Positions 8,336 through 16,106 of a DNA stretch of 64,000 bases are shown here, piece by piece; position 1 is the first letter of the stretch, and every line of letters starts with the position of its first letter. A program made the position numbers and the translations under genes. The notes beneath the pieces were generated by a model. It did no database searches and was not told the origin of the DNA. It saw only the letters and a list, made by a program, of their open reading frames with translations. Source of the stretch: Iamia majanohamensis (GTDB taxonomy: Bacteria > Actinomycetota > Acidimicrobiia > Acidimicrobiales > Iamiaceae); NCBI RefSeq assembly GCF_028532485.1, contig NZ_CP116942.1:3596001-3660000 (forward strand), written 5' to 3'.

Positions 8336-8725
8336 TCAGGTCGACGAGCCGGCCAGGACGCCGATGGCGACGACGGCGTAGAGGCCGAAGAAGGCGACCC
8401 ACAGCCCCAGGATGACGGTGGCGACGATGCCGCAGATGCGCCCGGCCTGGACGTTGCCCCGGTTCGACCAGCTGCCGGGCGAGGCGTCGATCTCCTGCAG
8501 GGCCCGGTTGCCCATCACCCAGGCGACGGGCCCCAGGACCTGGCACATCACGATCCCGAGGATGCCGAGGACCAGGACGATGGTGCCCTGCGGGTGCTCG
8601 ACGGTCGGGGGCCCGTAGGGGTAGCCGTACGGCGCGCCGTAGGCAGGGCCCGGTCCGTACCCGGGCGCGCCGTGGGGGGCCGGCGGGCCGCCGTACCCCG
8701 GGGGCGGTCCCTGGGGAGCGGCCAC
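8336..8725 (-). CDS. DUF4190 membrane protein with Pro/Gly-rich N-terminus
   Basis: A 129-residue protein. About 45 residues rich in Pro, Gly and Tyr precede two transmembrane helices joined by the family motif GNRALQEIDASPG and NAGRICG-like sequence (here QAGRICG). This is a DUF4190 protein, a family of small actinobacterial membrane proteins of unknown role. The GTG start directly follows the TAG stop of the upstream paralogue with no gap, so the two are translated together. Confidence 0.8.
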   Translation of the reverse strand: MAAPQGPPPGYGGPPAPHGAPGYGPGPAYGAPYGYPYGPPTVEHPQGTIVLVLGILGIVMCQVLGPVAWVMGNRALQEIDASPGSWSNRGNVQAGRICGIVATVILGLWVAFFGLYAVVAIGVLAGSST

Positions 8726-9025
8726 CTAGCCCACGGCCCCGAGCGCGCTCGAGTCCGACGCCGCGCCGAGCACGCCGACGAGGATCCCGATGACCAGGCC
8801 CACCACGATGAGGATGGTGCCGACCATCCCGCAGATGCGCCCGGCGTTGGCCGTGCCGCGGTTGGTGTAGCCGCCGGGGGAGGCGTCGATCTCCTTCACC
8901 ACCCGGTTGCCGATCACCCACGCGAACGGGGCCAGGATGTTGCAGACCACGAGGCCGAGGATGCCGAGCACGAGCACCTTGGTGGCCTCGGGGTGCTCGC
9001 GGGTGCCTTGCTGGGGGTACGCCAT
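8726..9025 (-). CDS. DUF4190 membrane protein (paralogue of the next gene)
   Basis: A 99-residue protein with two predicted membrane helices (about 15-40 and 70-95) and the DUF4190 core GNRVVKEIDASPGG followed by NAGRICG. The ATG at 9025 was chosen over an upstream in-frame start because the residues before it look like intergenic sequence and would run into the thiolase gene. It forms a tandem pair with the downstream paralogue, which is about 40% similar by eye in the membrane part. Function unknown. Confidence 0.75.
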   Translation of the reverse strand: MAYPQQGTREHPEATKVLVLGILGLVVCNILAPFAWVIGNRVVKEIDASPGGYTNRGTANAGRICGMVGTILIVVGLVIGILVGVLGAASDSSALGAVG

Positions 9026-9068
9026 GGGGCGGAGCGTACGCCGAGCCCCGGCGGCGTGCCGGGAACCC

Positions 9069-10217
9069 TCAGAGGCGCTCGATGATGGTGACGTTCGCCT
9101 GCCCGCCGCCCTCGCACATGGTCTGCAGGCCCCAGCGGCCACCGGTCTGCTCCAGGTGCCCGAGGAGGGTCGTCATGAGGCGGGCACCGGTGGCGCCGAG
9201 GGGGTGGCCGAGGGCGATGGCCCCGCCGTTGGGGTTGACCCGCTCCATGTCCGGGTCGAGCTCCTTGGCCCAGGCCAGCACGACGGAGGCGAAGGCCTCG
9301 TTGATCTCGACGGCATCGATCTGGTCGAGGGTCATGCCGGTGCGCTCCAGGGCGTGGCGGGTCGCCGGGATCGGGGCGCTGAGCATCATCAGGGGGTCGT
9401 CGCCCCGCACGCTCATGTGGTGGATGCGGGCCCGGGGCGTGAGGCCGTGGTCGGCGACGGCCTGCTCGCTGGCGATGAGCAGGGCGGCGGAGGCGTCGCT
9501 GATCTGGCTGGCCATGGCCGCGGTGATGCGCCCGCCCTCGACGAGGGTGGGCAGGCTGCGGATCTTGTCCCAGTTCGGCTCGCGGGGCCCCTCGTCGCGG
9601 GTCATGTCCCCGACGGCGGCGATCTCGGCGTCGAAGCGGCCGTCGGCCGCGGCCTTGAGGGCCCGGGTGTGGGACTCGACCGCGAACTCCTCCATGTCGT
9701 CGCGGGTGATGCCCCAGCGCTCGGCGATCATCTCCGCCCCCCGGAACTGGCTCACCTCGCCGTCGCCGTAGCGGGCGAGCCAGCCCGGCGAGGTGGTGAA
9801 CGGGTCGGGGAAGCCGAGGTCGGCGGCCAGGGTCATGGCCGAGCTGATCGGGATCTGGGACATCTGCTGGACGCCGCCGGCCACGACCAGGTCCTGGGTG
9901 CCGCTCATCACGCCCTGGGCCGCGAAGTGGATCGCCTGCTGGGCCGAGCCGCACTGGCGGTCGACGGTGGTGCCGGGCACGTGCTCGGGCCCCCCGGCGA
10001 CGAGCCAGCAGGTGCGGGCGATGTCGCCGGCCTGGCCGCCCACGGAGTCGACGTTGCCGACCACGACGTCGTCGACGGCCCCGGGGTCGACACCGGTGCG
10101 GTCGAGCAGGGCCCGGATCGACAGGGCCCCGAGGTCGGCCGGGTGGACCTCGGCGAGGCCCCCGCCCCGCTTCCCGACGGGCGTGCGGACGGCGTCGACG
10201 ATGTAGGCCTCGGGCAT
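9069..10217 (-). CDS. fadA6: Acetyl-CoA acyltransferase (thiolase), FadA6-like, steroid ring catabolism
   Basis: A 382-residue thiolase with nucleophile Cys89 in VDRQCGSAQQA, His338 in GGAIALGHPLG and the acid/base Cys368 in TMCEGGG. In Mycobacterium, FadA6 belongs to the KstR2 group that degrades HIP, the product left after steroid rings A and B are removed. Here the gene lies beside ipdE2, ipdE1, ipdC, ipdB, ipdA and echA20, which supports that role over a general beta-oxidation thiolase. A 19-bp inverted repeat 35 bp upstream of the ATG is shared with other promoters of the cluster. Confidence 0.8.
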   Translation of the reverse strand: MPEAYIVDAVRTPVGKRGGGLAEVHPADLGALSIRALLDRTGVDPGAVDDVVVGNVDSVGGQAGDIARTCWLVAGGPEHVPGTTVDRQCGSAQQAIHFAAQGVMSGTQDLVVAGGVQQMSQIPISSAMTLAADLGFPDPFTTSPGWLARYGDGEVSQFRGAEMIAERWGITRDDMEEFAVESHTRALKAAADGRFDAEIAAVGDMTRDEGPREPNWDKIRSLPTLVEGGRITAAMASQISDASAALLIASEQAVADHGLTPRARIHHMSVRGDDPLMMLSAPIPATRHALERTGMTLDQIDAVEINEAFASVVLAWAKELDPDMERVNPNGGAIALGHPLGATGARLMTTLLGHLEQTGGRWGLQTMCEGGGQANVTIIERL

Positions 10218-10251
10218 GGTGGCTCCTGGTCTCGTGGGCGGCGACCACGCT

Positions 10252-10270
10252 ACCTGACACCCCGTCAGGT
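10252..10270. promoter_or_regulatory. 19-bp operator, copy 1 (upstream of fadA6)
   Basis: ACCTGAC-ACCCC-GTCAGGT is a perfect 7-5-7 inverted repeat. Related 19-bp copies occur at 12639-12657 and 16874-16892. The size and symmetry fit a TetR-type repressor dimer. No such regulator is encoded in the window. Confidence 0.7.
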
Positions 10271-10294
10271 CCGTCGGCCGGTCGCATCCCCCCG

Positions 10295-10391
10295 GTCCTG
10301 GCGCGGTGGTGCGTCACCGACGACGACGGGGAGGGTCAGGAGCGGGGCGTGGCCGTCCTGACGCGGAGGTGCGTCACCGGTACGACGGGGC
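10295..10391. repeat. Direct repeat of about 36 bp in the fadA6-ipdE2 gap
   Basis: Two copies, 10295-10331 and 10355-10390, are 60 bp apart. Each contains an inverted repeat: TGGCGC-ggtggt-GCGTCA in the first and TGACGC-ggaggt-GCGTCA in the second, followed by CACCG and ACGACGGGG. They lie between the ipdE2 stop and the fadA6 operator. Possible roles are terminator, processing signal or a dispersed intergenic repeat; related sequence is seen at 13814-13905. Confidence 0.6.
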
Positions 10392-10410
10392 GCGTCGGAA
10401 GGGAGCGGGG

Positions 10411-11445
10411 TCAGAGGCCGAGGGCCCAGGCGACGCGGTCGCGGTGCCAGGCCGCATCGCCCCACGCCCGGGCCAGCGCCTCGGCCCGCTTCAGGTACAG
10501 GTGGAGGTCGGCCTCGACGGTGTAGCCGATCGCCCCGTGGCACTGGAGGGCGGCCCGCCCGGTGCGACGGGCCGCGTCGGAGGCCAGCGCCTTGGCGGTG
10601 GAGACCGCCCGGTGGCCGTGGGCGTCGCCGGCGGCGAGCGACCAGGCCGCGCCGTACACCGCGGGGGCGGCGAAGTGCAGGTCCTTGGCCGCGTCGGCCA
10701 GGTGGTGCTTGACGGCCTGCTGGGCCCCCACCGGCCGGCCGAACTGCTGGCGCTCGGCGACGTAGGCGACGGTGAGGTCGAGCATGCGTCGTCCCAGGCC
10801 GACGAGCTGGGCTGCGGTGCCGAGGGCGCCGCGGTCGAAGGCGACCGCCGCGTCGCGCGCCGAGCCGAGACCGGTGCCACCACCGACGTCGAGGCGGGCC
10901 AGGCGCCGGGCCCGGTCGACCGAGGCCACCGGGACGGCGGCGGTGGCATCGACCCGGTGCGCGGTCCACGGGCCCTCGCCGTCGAGGAGCAGGGAGAGCA
11001 CCACCTCCGCGTCCCCGCCCCACGGCACCAGGTCGGCGCCCAGTGCGGTGGCGGTGGCCACGGCGGAGCCGTCCACCAGCCCGGGGAGATCGCCGCCGGG
11101 ATCACCGGCGGCGGCGAGGAGCGGCGCGGCGACGCAGGAGGTCTCCACGAACGGGTGGGGCAGGCCGGCGTAGCCCGTCTCCTCGGCCAGCAGCACCCAG
11201 TCGAGCTCGCCCAGGCCCAGGCCGCCGTGGGCCTCGGGCACGGCCACGCCCAGCGCCCCCATGTCGGCCAGCGCGACCCAGCTGCGGTCGGTCGCCGAGC
11301 GGGCCCCGGCCCCGGGCTCGGCCCCCCGGTCGTCGGGTCCCTCGGGCCAGGCGGCGCGCACGACCTCGGGCGGGCACTCCTTGGCCAGGAGGTCGCGGAC
11401 GGCGTCGCGGAGGGCCACCTGGTCGTCGGTGAAGGCGAAGCGCAC
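10411..11445 (-). CDS. ipdE2: Acyl-CoA dehydrogenase beta-type subunit, IpdE2-like
   Basis: A 344-residue acyl-CoA dehydrogenase that starts two bases after the stop of the partner gene. The fold is recognisable (FTDDQVALRDAVRDLL at the N-terminus, RQQFGRPVG for FAD/interface contact, HGAIGYTVEADLHLYLKRAE near the C-terminus). There is no glutamate at the catalytic position: the segment reads FDRGALGTAAQ. This is what is known for IpdE2, which pairs with the catalytic IpdE1 in an alpha2beta2 enzyme that dehydrogenates 5OH-HIP-CoA. The FadE31/FadE32-type pair is the main alternative. GTG start. Confidence 0.7.
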   Translation of the reverse strand: MRFAFTDDQVALRDAVRDLLAKECPPEVVRAAWPEGPDDRGAEPGAGARSATDRSWVALADMGALGVAVPEAHGGLGLGELDWVLLAEETGYAGLPHPFVETSCVAAPLLAAAGDPGGDLPGLVDGSAVATATALGADLVPWGGDAEVVLSLLLDGEGPWTAHRVDATAAVPVASVDRARRLARLDVGGGTGLGSARDAAVAFDRGALGTAAQLVGLGRRMLDLTVAYVAERQQFGRPVGAQQAVKHHLADAAKDLHFAAPAVYGAAWSLAAGDAHGHRAVSTAKALASDAARRTGRAALQCHGAIGYTVEADLHLYLKRAEALARAWGDAAWHRDRVAWALGL

Positions 11446-11447
11446 GG

Positions 11448-12626
11448 CTACTTCCTCGGCAGGCCGAGCACCCGCTCGGCCGCGATGTTGCGCTGGATCT
11501 CGTTGGTCCCGGCGTAGATCGGCCCCGACAGCGAGAACTGCCAGCCCTTCGACCACGCCCCCTCCAGCTCGGCGTCGGGGCCGAGGAGGTCCATCGCCGT
11601 CTCGTGCAGGGCCACGTCGAGCTCCGACCACCAGAGCTTGACCAGGCTGGACGCCGCCCCCGCGGGGCGGCCCTCGGCGTCGTCGGTGACGGTCTGGAGC
11701 GTCTGGAGGCGGTAGGCCTCGGCCTCCATCCACCCCTGCACCACGCGGTCGCGCCGTCGGGGGTCGGGTCCGAGGCGGGCCTCCTGCTCCCGGCACAGCG
11801 CGACCAGGCGATCGGCCGTGGCGGTGAAGCGGCCGGGCGAGCGCAGGGTGAGGCCGCGCTCGGAGCTGGTGGTGGCCATGGCGACCGACCACCCCGCGCC
11901 GACGCCGCCCAGCACGACACCCCCCGGGATGGCGTCGTCGGGCACGAAGGCGTCGTCGAGGAAGACCTCGGCGAAGCCCTCGTCTCCGTCGAGGCGACCG
12001 AAGCCGCGCACGGTGATCCCCTCGAGGTCGAGGGGCACCATCAGGTAGGTGAGGCCCCGGTGCCGCTCACTGTCGGGGTCGGTGCGGAACAGGCCGAAGA
12101 GGTGGGTGCAGAAGGCGCCCCGGGTGGTCCAGGTCTTCTGGCCGTCGAGCACCCAGCCGCCGCGCTCGTCGTCGCGCCGGGCCCGGCTCTTCAGCGAGGC
12201 CAGGTCGCTCCCGGCGTCGGGCTCGGACCAGCCCTGGCACCAGAGGTCGTCACCCCGGGCCATCCGGGGCAGGACGTGGGCCTGCTGCTCCGGGGTGCCG
12301 AACTCGAACACCGTGGGGGCGAGCAGGAAGATCCCGTTCTGGGTGATGCGCGCCGGCGCCCCGGCCCGGTAGTACTCCTCCTCGAAGACCAGCCACTGCC
12401 ACCGGGTCGCGTCGCGGCCGCCGTGCTCGGCGGGCCAGGAGACGACCGCCCACCCCGCCTCGGCGAGGGTGCGCTCCCAGTCCAGGTGCTGGGCGAAGCC
12501 CTCGGCCGTGTCGCCGGAGAGGATGCGCCCGCCGTGGCGCTCCCGCCAGGCGGCCAGGGCCTCCTCGAGCCATGCCCGGGCCTCGGCCCGGAAGGCCTCC
12601 TCGGTGTCCGACCAGGTCAGGTCCAC
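11448..12626 (-). CDS. ipdE1: Acyl-CoA dehydrogenase catalytic subunit, IpdE1-like
   Basis: A 392-residue acyl-CoA dehydrogenase. It has the FAD-binding stretch WCQGWSEPDAGSDLASL (129-145), the TWTTRG segment, and SSERGL with Glu256 in the position of the catalytic base used by IpdE1 and the LCAD/IVD type. The MCAD-type site is Ala (IYAGTNEIQ). Together with the Glu-less neighbour this matches a heterotetrameric steroid dehydrogenase. IpdE1-IpdE2 introduce the double bond in the HIP propionate side chain before ring cleavage. A 19-bp operator lies 13 bp before the start codon. Confidence 0.75.
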   Translation of the reverse strand: MDLTWSDTEEAFRAEARAWLEEALAAWRERHGGRILSGDTAEGFAQHLDWERTLAEAGWAVVSWPAEHGGRDATRWQWLVFEEEYYRAGAPARITQNGIFLLAPTVFEFGTPEQQAHVLPRMARGDDLWCQGWSEPDAGSDLASLKSRARRDDERGGWVLDGQKTWTTRGAFCTHLFGLFRTDPDSERHRGLTYLMVPLDLEGITVRGFGRLDGDEGFAEVFLDDAFVPDDAIPGGVVLGGVGAGWSVAMATTSSERGLTLRSPGRFTATADRLVALCREQEARLGPDPRRRDRVVQGWMEAEAYRLQTLQTVTDDAEGRPAGAASSLVKLWWSELDVALHETAMDLLGPDAELEGAWSKGWQFSLSGPIYAGTNEIQRNIAAERVLGLPRK

Positions 12627-12638
12627 GTCGCCGACGCT

Positions 12639-12657
12639 ATCTGACGACCCGTCAGGT
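12639..12657. promoter_or_regulatory. 19-bp operator, copy 2 (upstream of ipdE1, overlapping the ipdC stop)
   Basis: ATCTGAC-GACCC-GTCAGGT has the same 7-5-7 layout as the copies at 10252 and 16874. It overlaps the TGA stop of ipdC (12652-12654), so a regulator bound here would sit on the end of one gene and the promoter of the next. Confidence 0.7.
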
Positions 12658-13749
12658 CTCGGAATCCCCCGAGGCCGTCGGGCCGTCGCCCCCCTCCAGG
12701 CGGGCGAGGGTGGCCTCGGCCTCGGCCACGATGCGGGCCACCACGTCGGCGACAGAGGGGATGGCGTCGATGAGGCCGGTCACCTGGCCGGTGGGCAGCA
12801 CGCCCACCTCGGGGTGGCCGTCGACCAGGGCGGCCTTGATCAGCATGGGGGCGTTGGCCGCCATGGCCAGCTGGGACAGGGTGAGGTCCTGGTTGCGGCG
12901 CATGGCCAGGCCCTCGGTGACCAGGTCCCGGGTCGAGGTGCCGGTGAGGCGCCGGAAGGCGAGGGCGTTGCCCACGGCGCGGGGCAGGCGGCTGACGGCG
13001 CGCGAGCCGATGAGCCGGTCGACCAGGTCGGTGCGGATGACCCGCTGGGGTGCCCCGTCCAGGGCCTCGGTGACCACCGTGTCGGTCACCTTGGCCACCA
13101 GGTAGCGCTCCTTCACCGCGTCGGGCACCCGGCTCTCGGCGGTCAGCAGGAAGCGGGTGCCCATGGCGATGCCGTCGGCCCCGTAGGCCAGGGCCGCGAC
13201 CAGCCCCCGCCCGTCGTGGAAGCCGCCCGCCCCGAGCACGGGGATGTCGGCGCCGACGGCGTCGACCACGTCGGGGAGGAGGAGCGAGGTGGGCACCGTG
13301 CCGGTGTGGCCTCCGCCCTCACCGCCCTGGGCGATCACCGCGTCGACGCCCCACCCCAGCATCTTCTCGGCGTGGCGCCGGGCCCCCACGGTGGGCATGA
13401 CCAGCACGCCGTGGTCGTGGAGCCGGGCGATGGCGTCCTTCGCCGGTGCCCCCGCGAAGGACACCAGGCGCACGCCCTCGTCGGCCACGAAGCGGATGCG
13501 CTCGTCGAGGTCGGGCTGGTCGGCGCGGAAGTTCACCCCGAACGGGGCGTCGGTGGCCTCCTTGACGGCCTGCACCGCCCGCCGCAGCTGGTCGGGGTCC
13601 ATGGTGACGGCGGCGAGGATGCCGAAGCCACCGGCGGCGCTGGTGGCTGCGGTCAGGTTCGCCCCCGACACCCACCCCATGCCGGTCTGGACGATCGGGT
13701 GGCGGCACCCGAGCAGGGTGCAGATCCGGGTGTCGAGGGCGGAGGCCAT
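12652..13749 (-). CDS. ipdC: Nitronate-monooxygenase-family flavin reductase, IpdC-like
   Basis: A 365-residue FMN-binding TIM barrel of the 2-nitropropane dioxygenase family. The N-terminus reads CRHPIVQTGMGWVSG, phosphate-binding glycines occur in IAQGGEGGGHTGT, and VLGAGGFHDGRGL with AYGADGIAMGTRFL completes the FMN site. In mycobacteria and rhodococci IpdC is encoded with IpdA/IpdB and acts in removing the last steroid ring, so context supports ipdC over a general nitronate monooxygenase. The ATG at 13749 was chosen because upstream residues look like intergenic sequence. Confidence 0.75.
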   Translation of the reverse strand: MASALDTRICTLLGCRHPIVQTGMGWVSGANLTAATSAAGGFGILAAVTMDPDQLRRAVQAVKEATDAPFGVNFRADQPDLDERIRFVADEGVRLVSFAGAPAKDAIARLHDHGVLVMPTVGARRHAEKMLGWGVDAVIAQGGEGGGHTGTVPTSLLLPDVVDAVGADIPVLGAGGFHDGRGLVAALAYGADGIAMGTRFLLTAESRVPDAVKERYLVAKVTDTVVTEALDGAPQRVIRTDLVDRLIGSRAVSRLPRAVGNALAFRRLTGTSTRDLVTEGLAMRRNQDLTLSQLAMAANAPMLIKAALVDGHPEVGVLPTGQVTGLIDAIPSVADVVARIVAEAEATLARLEGGDGPTASGDSET

Positions 13750-13813
13750 GGACCGCGCAGGGTAGGCGCGCCCGCCGCACCCGATCCCAGCCGAGGGCGC
13801 GCCCCCGCCCGCC

Positions 13814-13905
13814 CCGTGTCGTACCGACACGCGTCCGGTGCCGGGAACCGTCGTGGTCGCGTGCCAGTACGGAGTCCGTGCGACGGGGCGCGGCGGCGGG
13901 TGGGT
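13814..13905. repeat. Intergenic segment related to the 10295-10391 repeat
   Basis: The gap before ipdC holds CGCCCCGTGTCGTACC at its left and GTGCGACGGGGCGCGG at its right, which are inverted relative to each other. The left arm, read on the other strand, resembles the TACGACGGGGCG part of the repeats at 10295-10391. The match is partial, so this may be a diverged member of the same family. Confidence 0.4.
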
Positions 13906-13914
13906 CCTGCGGGG

Positions 13915-14427
13915 TCAGATGTCCCAGCGGAAGGCGTAGACGACCTCGTCGGGGTTGGCCGTGGCCCCGGCCCCCTCGTAGAGGTCGGCGGCGGGGCGGT
14001 CGGCGGCGGGGGCCATCGAGAAGCCCCGGGTGATCCCCTGGGAGCGGGCGTGGTCGCCCACCGCCTCGAGGAGGGCGGCGCCGATGCCCTGGCCCCGGAA
14101 CCGCTCCGACACCCCCAGCTCGTAGATGCAGAGGTGCCGCAGGGCGCTGTGGCGCCGGTAGAGCTCGTTGGCGTAGCAGAAGCCCACCGGCTCGTCGCCG
14201 GCGAAGGCCACGAACGTCGCCGTCCGGTCGTCGGCCAGGAAGGCCACCGTCTCGCTCTGGCCCAGGGGCTCGAGGGCGGGGCGCTCGTCCACCGCGCCGA
14301 AGTCGTCGTTGCGCTGGGCCAGGTAGGTCAGCACGGCGTCGTCTCCGGGCCGGAGGCGCCGCACGGTGATGGGCGGGGGCACGGCCCCGATGGGGGCCGC
14401 CTGGCGGTTGCGCGTTCCGAGGGCCAC
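13915..14427 (-). CDS. GNAT-family N-acetyltransferase
   Basis: A 170-residue GCN5-related acetyltransferase. The acetyl-CoA loop is visible as ERFRGQGIGAALLEAV, preceded by strands that contain FAGDEPVGFCYANELYR. The acceptor is unknown. It sits between ipdC and ipdB in the same direction but has its own intergenic gaps on both sides (43 and 165 bp) and no counterpart in the mycobacterial HIP cluster. It is more likely an insertion into the cluster than a pathway enzyme. GTG start at 14427. Confidence 0.8.
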   Translation of the reverse strand: MALGTRNRQAAPIGAVPPPITVRRLRPGDDAVLTYLAQRNDDFGAVDERPALEPLGQSETVAFLADDRTATFVAFAGDEPVGFCYANELYRRHSALRHLCIYELGVSERFRGQGIGAALLEAVGDHARSQGITRGFSMAPAADRPAADLYEGAGATANPDEVVYAFRWDI

Positions 14428-14470
14428 CTCGGGCCATCGGCAGGGCGGCCTCGGATGTGAGCCACCACCG

Positions 14471-15244
14471 TCAGGCCGGGTCGGGGACCTCGCGGTAGCG
14501 GGTGCCGTCGGGGTCGATCACCTCGCCGACGAGCTCCAGCTCGTCGGGCTCGGGCAGACGGCTGGTGGGCACGTCGTCGGGCACCACCAGCTCGAAGCCG
14601 GTGGCGGCGCGCACCTCGTCGACGGTGACGCCGGGGTGGAGGGACCGCACCCGCATGCGGTGGTCGTCCGTCTCGAAGTCGAACACGCCGAGGTCGGAGA
14701 CGACCCGCCGCACCTCGAAGAAGCGGGCTGCCTCCTCCCCGAGGGCCGCGGCCCGGTCCCAGCCGATGCCGCACACCACGTCGACGGCCTCGACGAACAC
14801 CTTCGGGCTGTGGCGGGCCACCCAGTAGCTCGTGGTGTCGTTGATGGTGTTGCCCGGGGCTCCCCGCACCCCCAGCAGCTGCACCTTGGGGCGGTGCGGG
14901 TCGGGGCCGAGGGCGGCGATGTTCTGGTTGCCGTACCGGTCGACCTGGGTGGCGCCCATCATCACGTGGCGCCGCCCGCTCCAGACCACGTCGAACATGC
15001 GGCGGTAGGGGTTGTAGGTCTCGATGGTCCGCTGCTCGGCAGGCACCGAGGCGGCGTCGTCGGCGATCAGGGTCGCCTCGCCGTCGGTCATCATCAGGTC
15101 GGGCTCGTGCTGCGCCCGGGCCAGGCGCCCGCCGATCATGGGGATGACCCCGATCGGGTTGACCAGGCTCTCGCCGTCGCCGGCGAAGCAGTCGGCCACC
15201 GCGACCACGCACACGTCCGCTCGGCGCACGTCGGTGTCAGCCAC
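14471..15244 (-). CDS. ipdB: CoA-transferase-family hydrolase subunit IpdB
   Basis: A 257-residue beta-subunit-like member of the family I CoA-transferases (Mycobacterium IpdB is about 250 residues). Characteristic stretches are NPIGVIPMIGGRLA, the metal/structural region GATQVDRYGNQNIAALG, and GAPGNTINDTTSYW. In steroid degraders IpdA-IpdB do not transfer CoA but open the last carbon ring by a hydrolytic retro-Claisen reaction of COCHEA-CoA. The GTG start lies 8 bp inside the end of ipdA, as expected for a coupled heteromer. Confidence 0.85.
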   Translation of the reverse strand: MADTDVRRADVCVVAVADCFAGDGESLVNPIGVIPMIGGRLARAQHEPDLMMTDGEATLIADDAASVPAEQRTIETYNPYRRMFDVVWSGRRHVMMGATQVDRYGNQNIAALGPDPHRPKVQLLGVRGAPGNTINDTTSYWVARHSPKVFVEAVDVVCGIGWDRAAALGEEAARFFEVRRVVSDLGVFDFETDDHRMRVRSLHPGVTVDEVRAATGFELVVPDDVPTSRLPEPDELELVGEVIDPDGTRYREVPDPA

Positions 15245-16106
15245 GGGCCCAGTCCTCCAGCAGCGCGTCGCGCGCCTCGGCGTCCTTGGCGGTGGCGAAC
15301 CAGCGCCCCTGCCACTCCTCGTCCCGCTCGTACTCCGGGTCGCAGGCGGTCGGCGCAGCGCCCCCGGGCGCCTCGACGACGCCGGTGACGAACAGGCGGC
15401 TGACCTTGAGCCGGGTGACGTCGCCGGCCTCGGCCACCAGCTCGGCGGTGGGCACGATGCGCTCCACGCTCACGTAGCCCTCGGTGGCCGCCTCGAGCAG
15501 GAGGTCGTCGAAGTAGAGGTCGGCCCCGGTGAAGGCGGCGTTGCCCCGGGCGTCGCCCACGTTGAGGTGCACCAGGGCGGCGTCGAGGGGGATCGCGGGC
15601 TGGGCGACCAGCTCCTCGCCCTCGCCGCCGCCGGGGCCCGGGTAGGGCGACCGCACGGTGCGCAGGTCGGGGTCGAGGCGGAACAGGTCCGAGCCGAGCC
15701 CGACCCGGGTGGGCAGGAAGGGGACCCGCCACGCCGCGGCCTGGAGGCCGAGCAGCAGCATCCCCTCGTCGACCTCGGTGGCGGTGAAGGCGCCGGCCTG
15801 GCGGGCGGCGCGGAAGTGGGGGTCGAGGCCGGGCACGCTGCCCCCCGTCAGGGGGTTGGGCACGTCCGGCGACACGAAGGCGAAGGTGAGGTGCCGGATC
15901 CGGCCGGCTGCGGCGAGCATGCCCACCTCGGGGCCGCCGTAGGAGACGACGTGGAGGTCGGTGACGTCGCTGCGGAGCAGGGCCCGCACCAGCGCCATGG
16001 GCTTGCGCCGGCTCCCCCACCCGCCGATGCCGACGGTCATCCCCGAGCGCAGCCGCCCGACGACCTCGTCGGGCGTCATCTGCTTGTCGGTCGCCACCGC
16101 CGTCAT
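15237..16106 (-). CDS. ipdA: CoA-transferase-family hydrolase subunit IpdA
   Basis: A 289-residue alpha-subunit partner of IpdB (about 292 residues in Mycobacterium). The glycine-rich GMTVGIGGWGSRRKP (22-36) and HVVSYGGPEVGML follow the family pattern, and TATEVDEGMLLLGLQAA supplies the glutamates (E111/E114) in the catalytic region. Known IpdAB needs a glutamate in this region for ring hydrolysis; which of the two corresponds needs alignment. The ATG overlaps the echA20 stop (ATGA), and the 3' end overlaps ipdB. Confidence 0.85.
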   Translation of the reverse strand: MTAVATDKQMTPDEVVGRLRSGMTVGIGGWGSRRKPMALVRALLRSDVTDLHVVSYGGPEVGMLAAAGRIRHLTFAFVSPDVPNPLTGGSVPGLDPHFRAARQAGAFTATEVDEGMLLLGLQAAAWRVPFLPTRVGLGSDLFRLDPDLRTVRSPYPGPGGGEGEELVAQPAIPLDAALVHLNVGDARGNAAFTGADLYFDDLLLEAATEGYVSVERIVPTAELVAEAGDVTRLKVSRLFVTGVVEAPGGAAPTACDPEYERDEEWQGRWFATAKDAEARDALLEDWARG

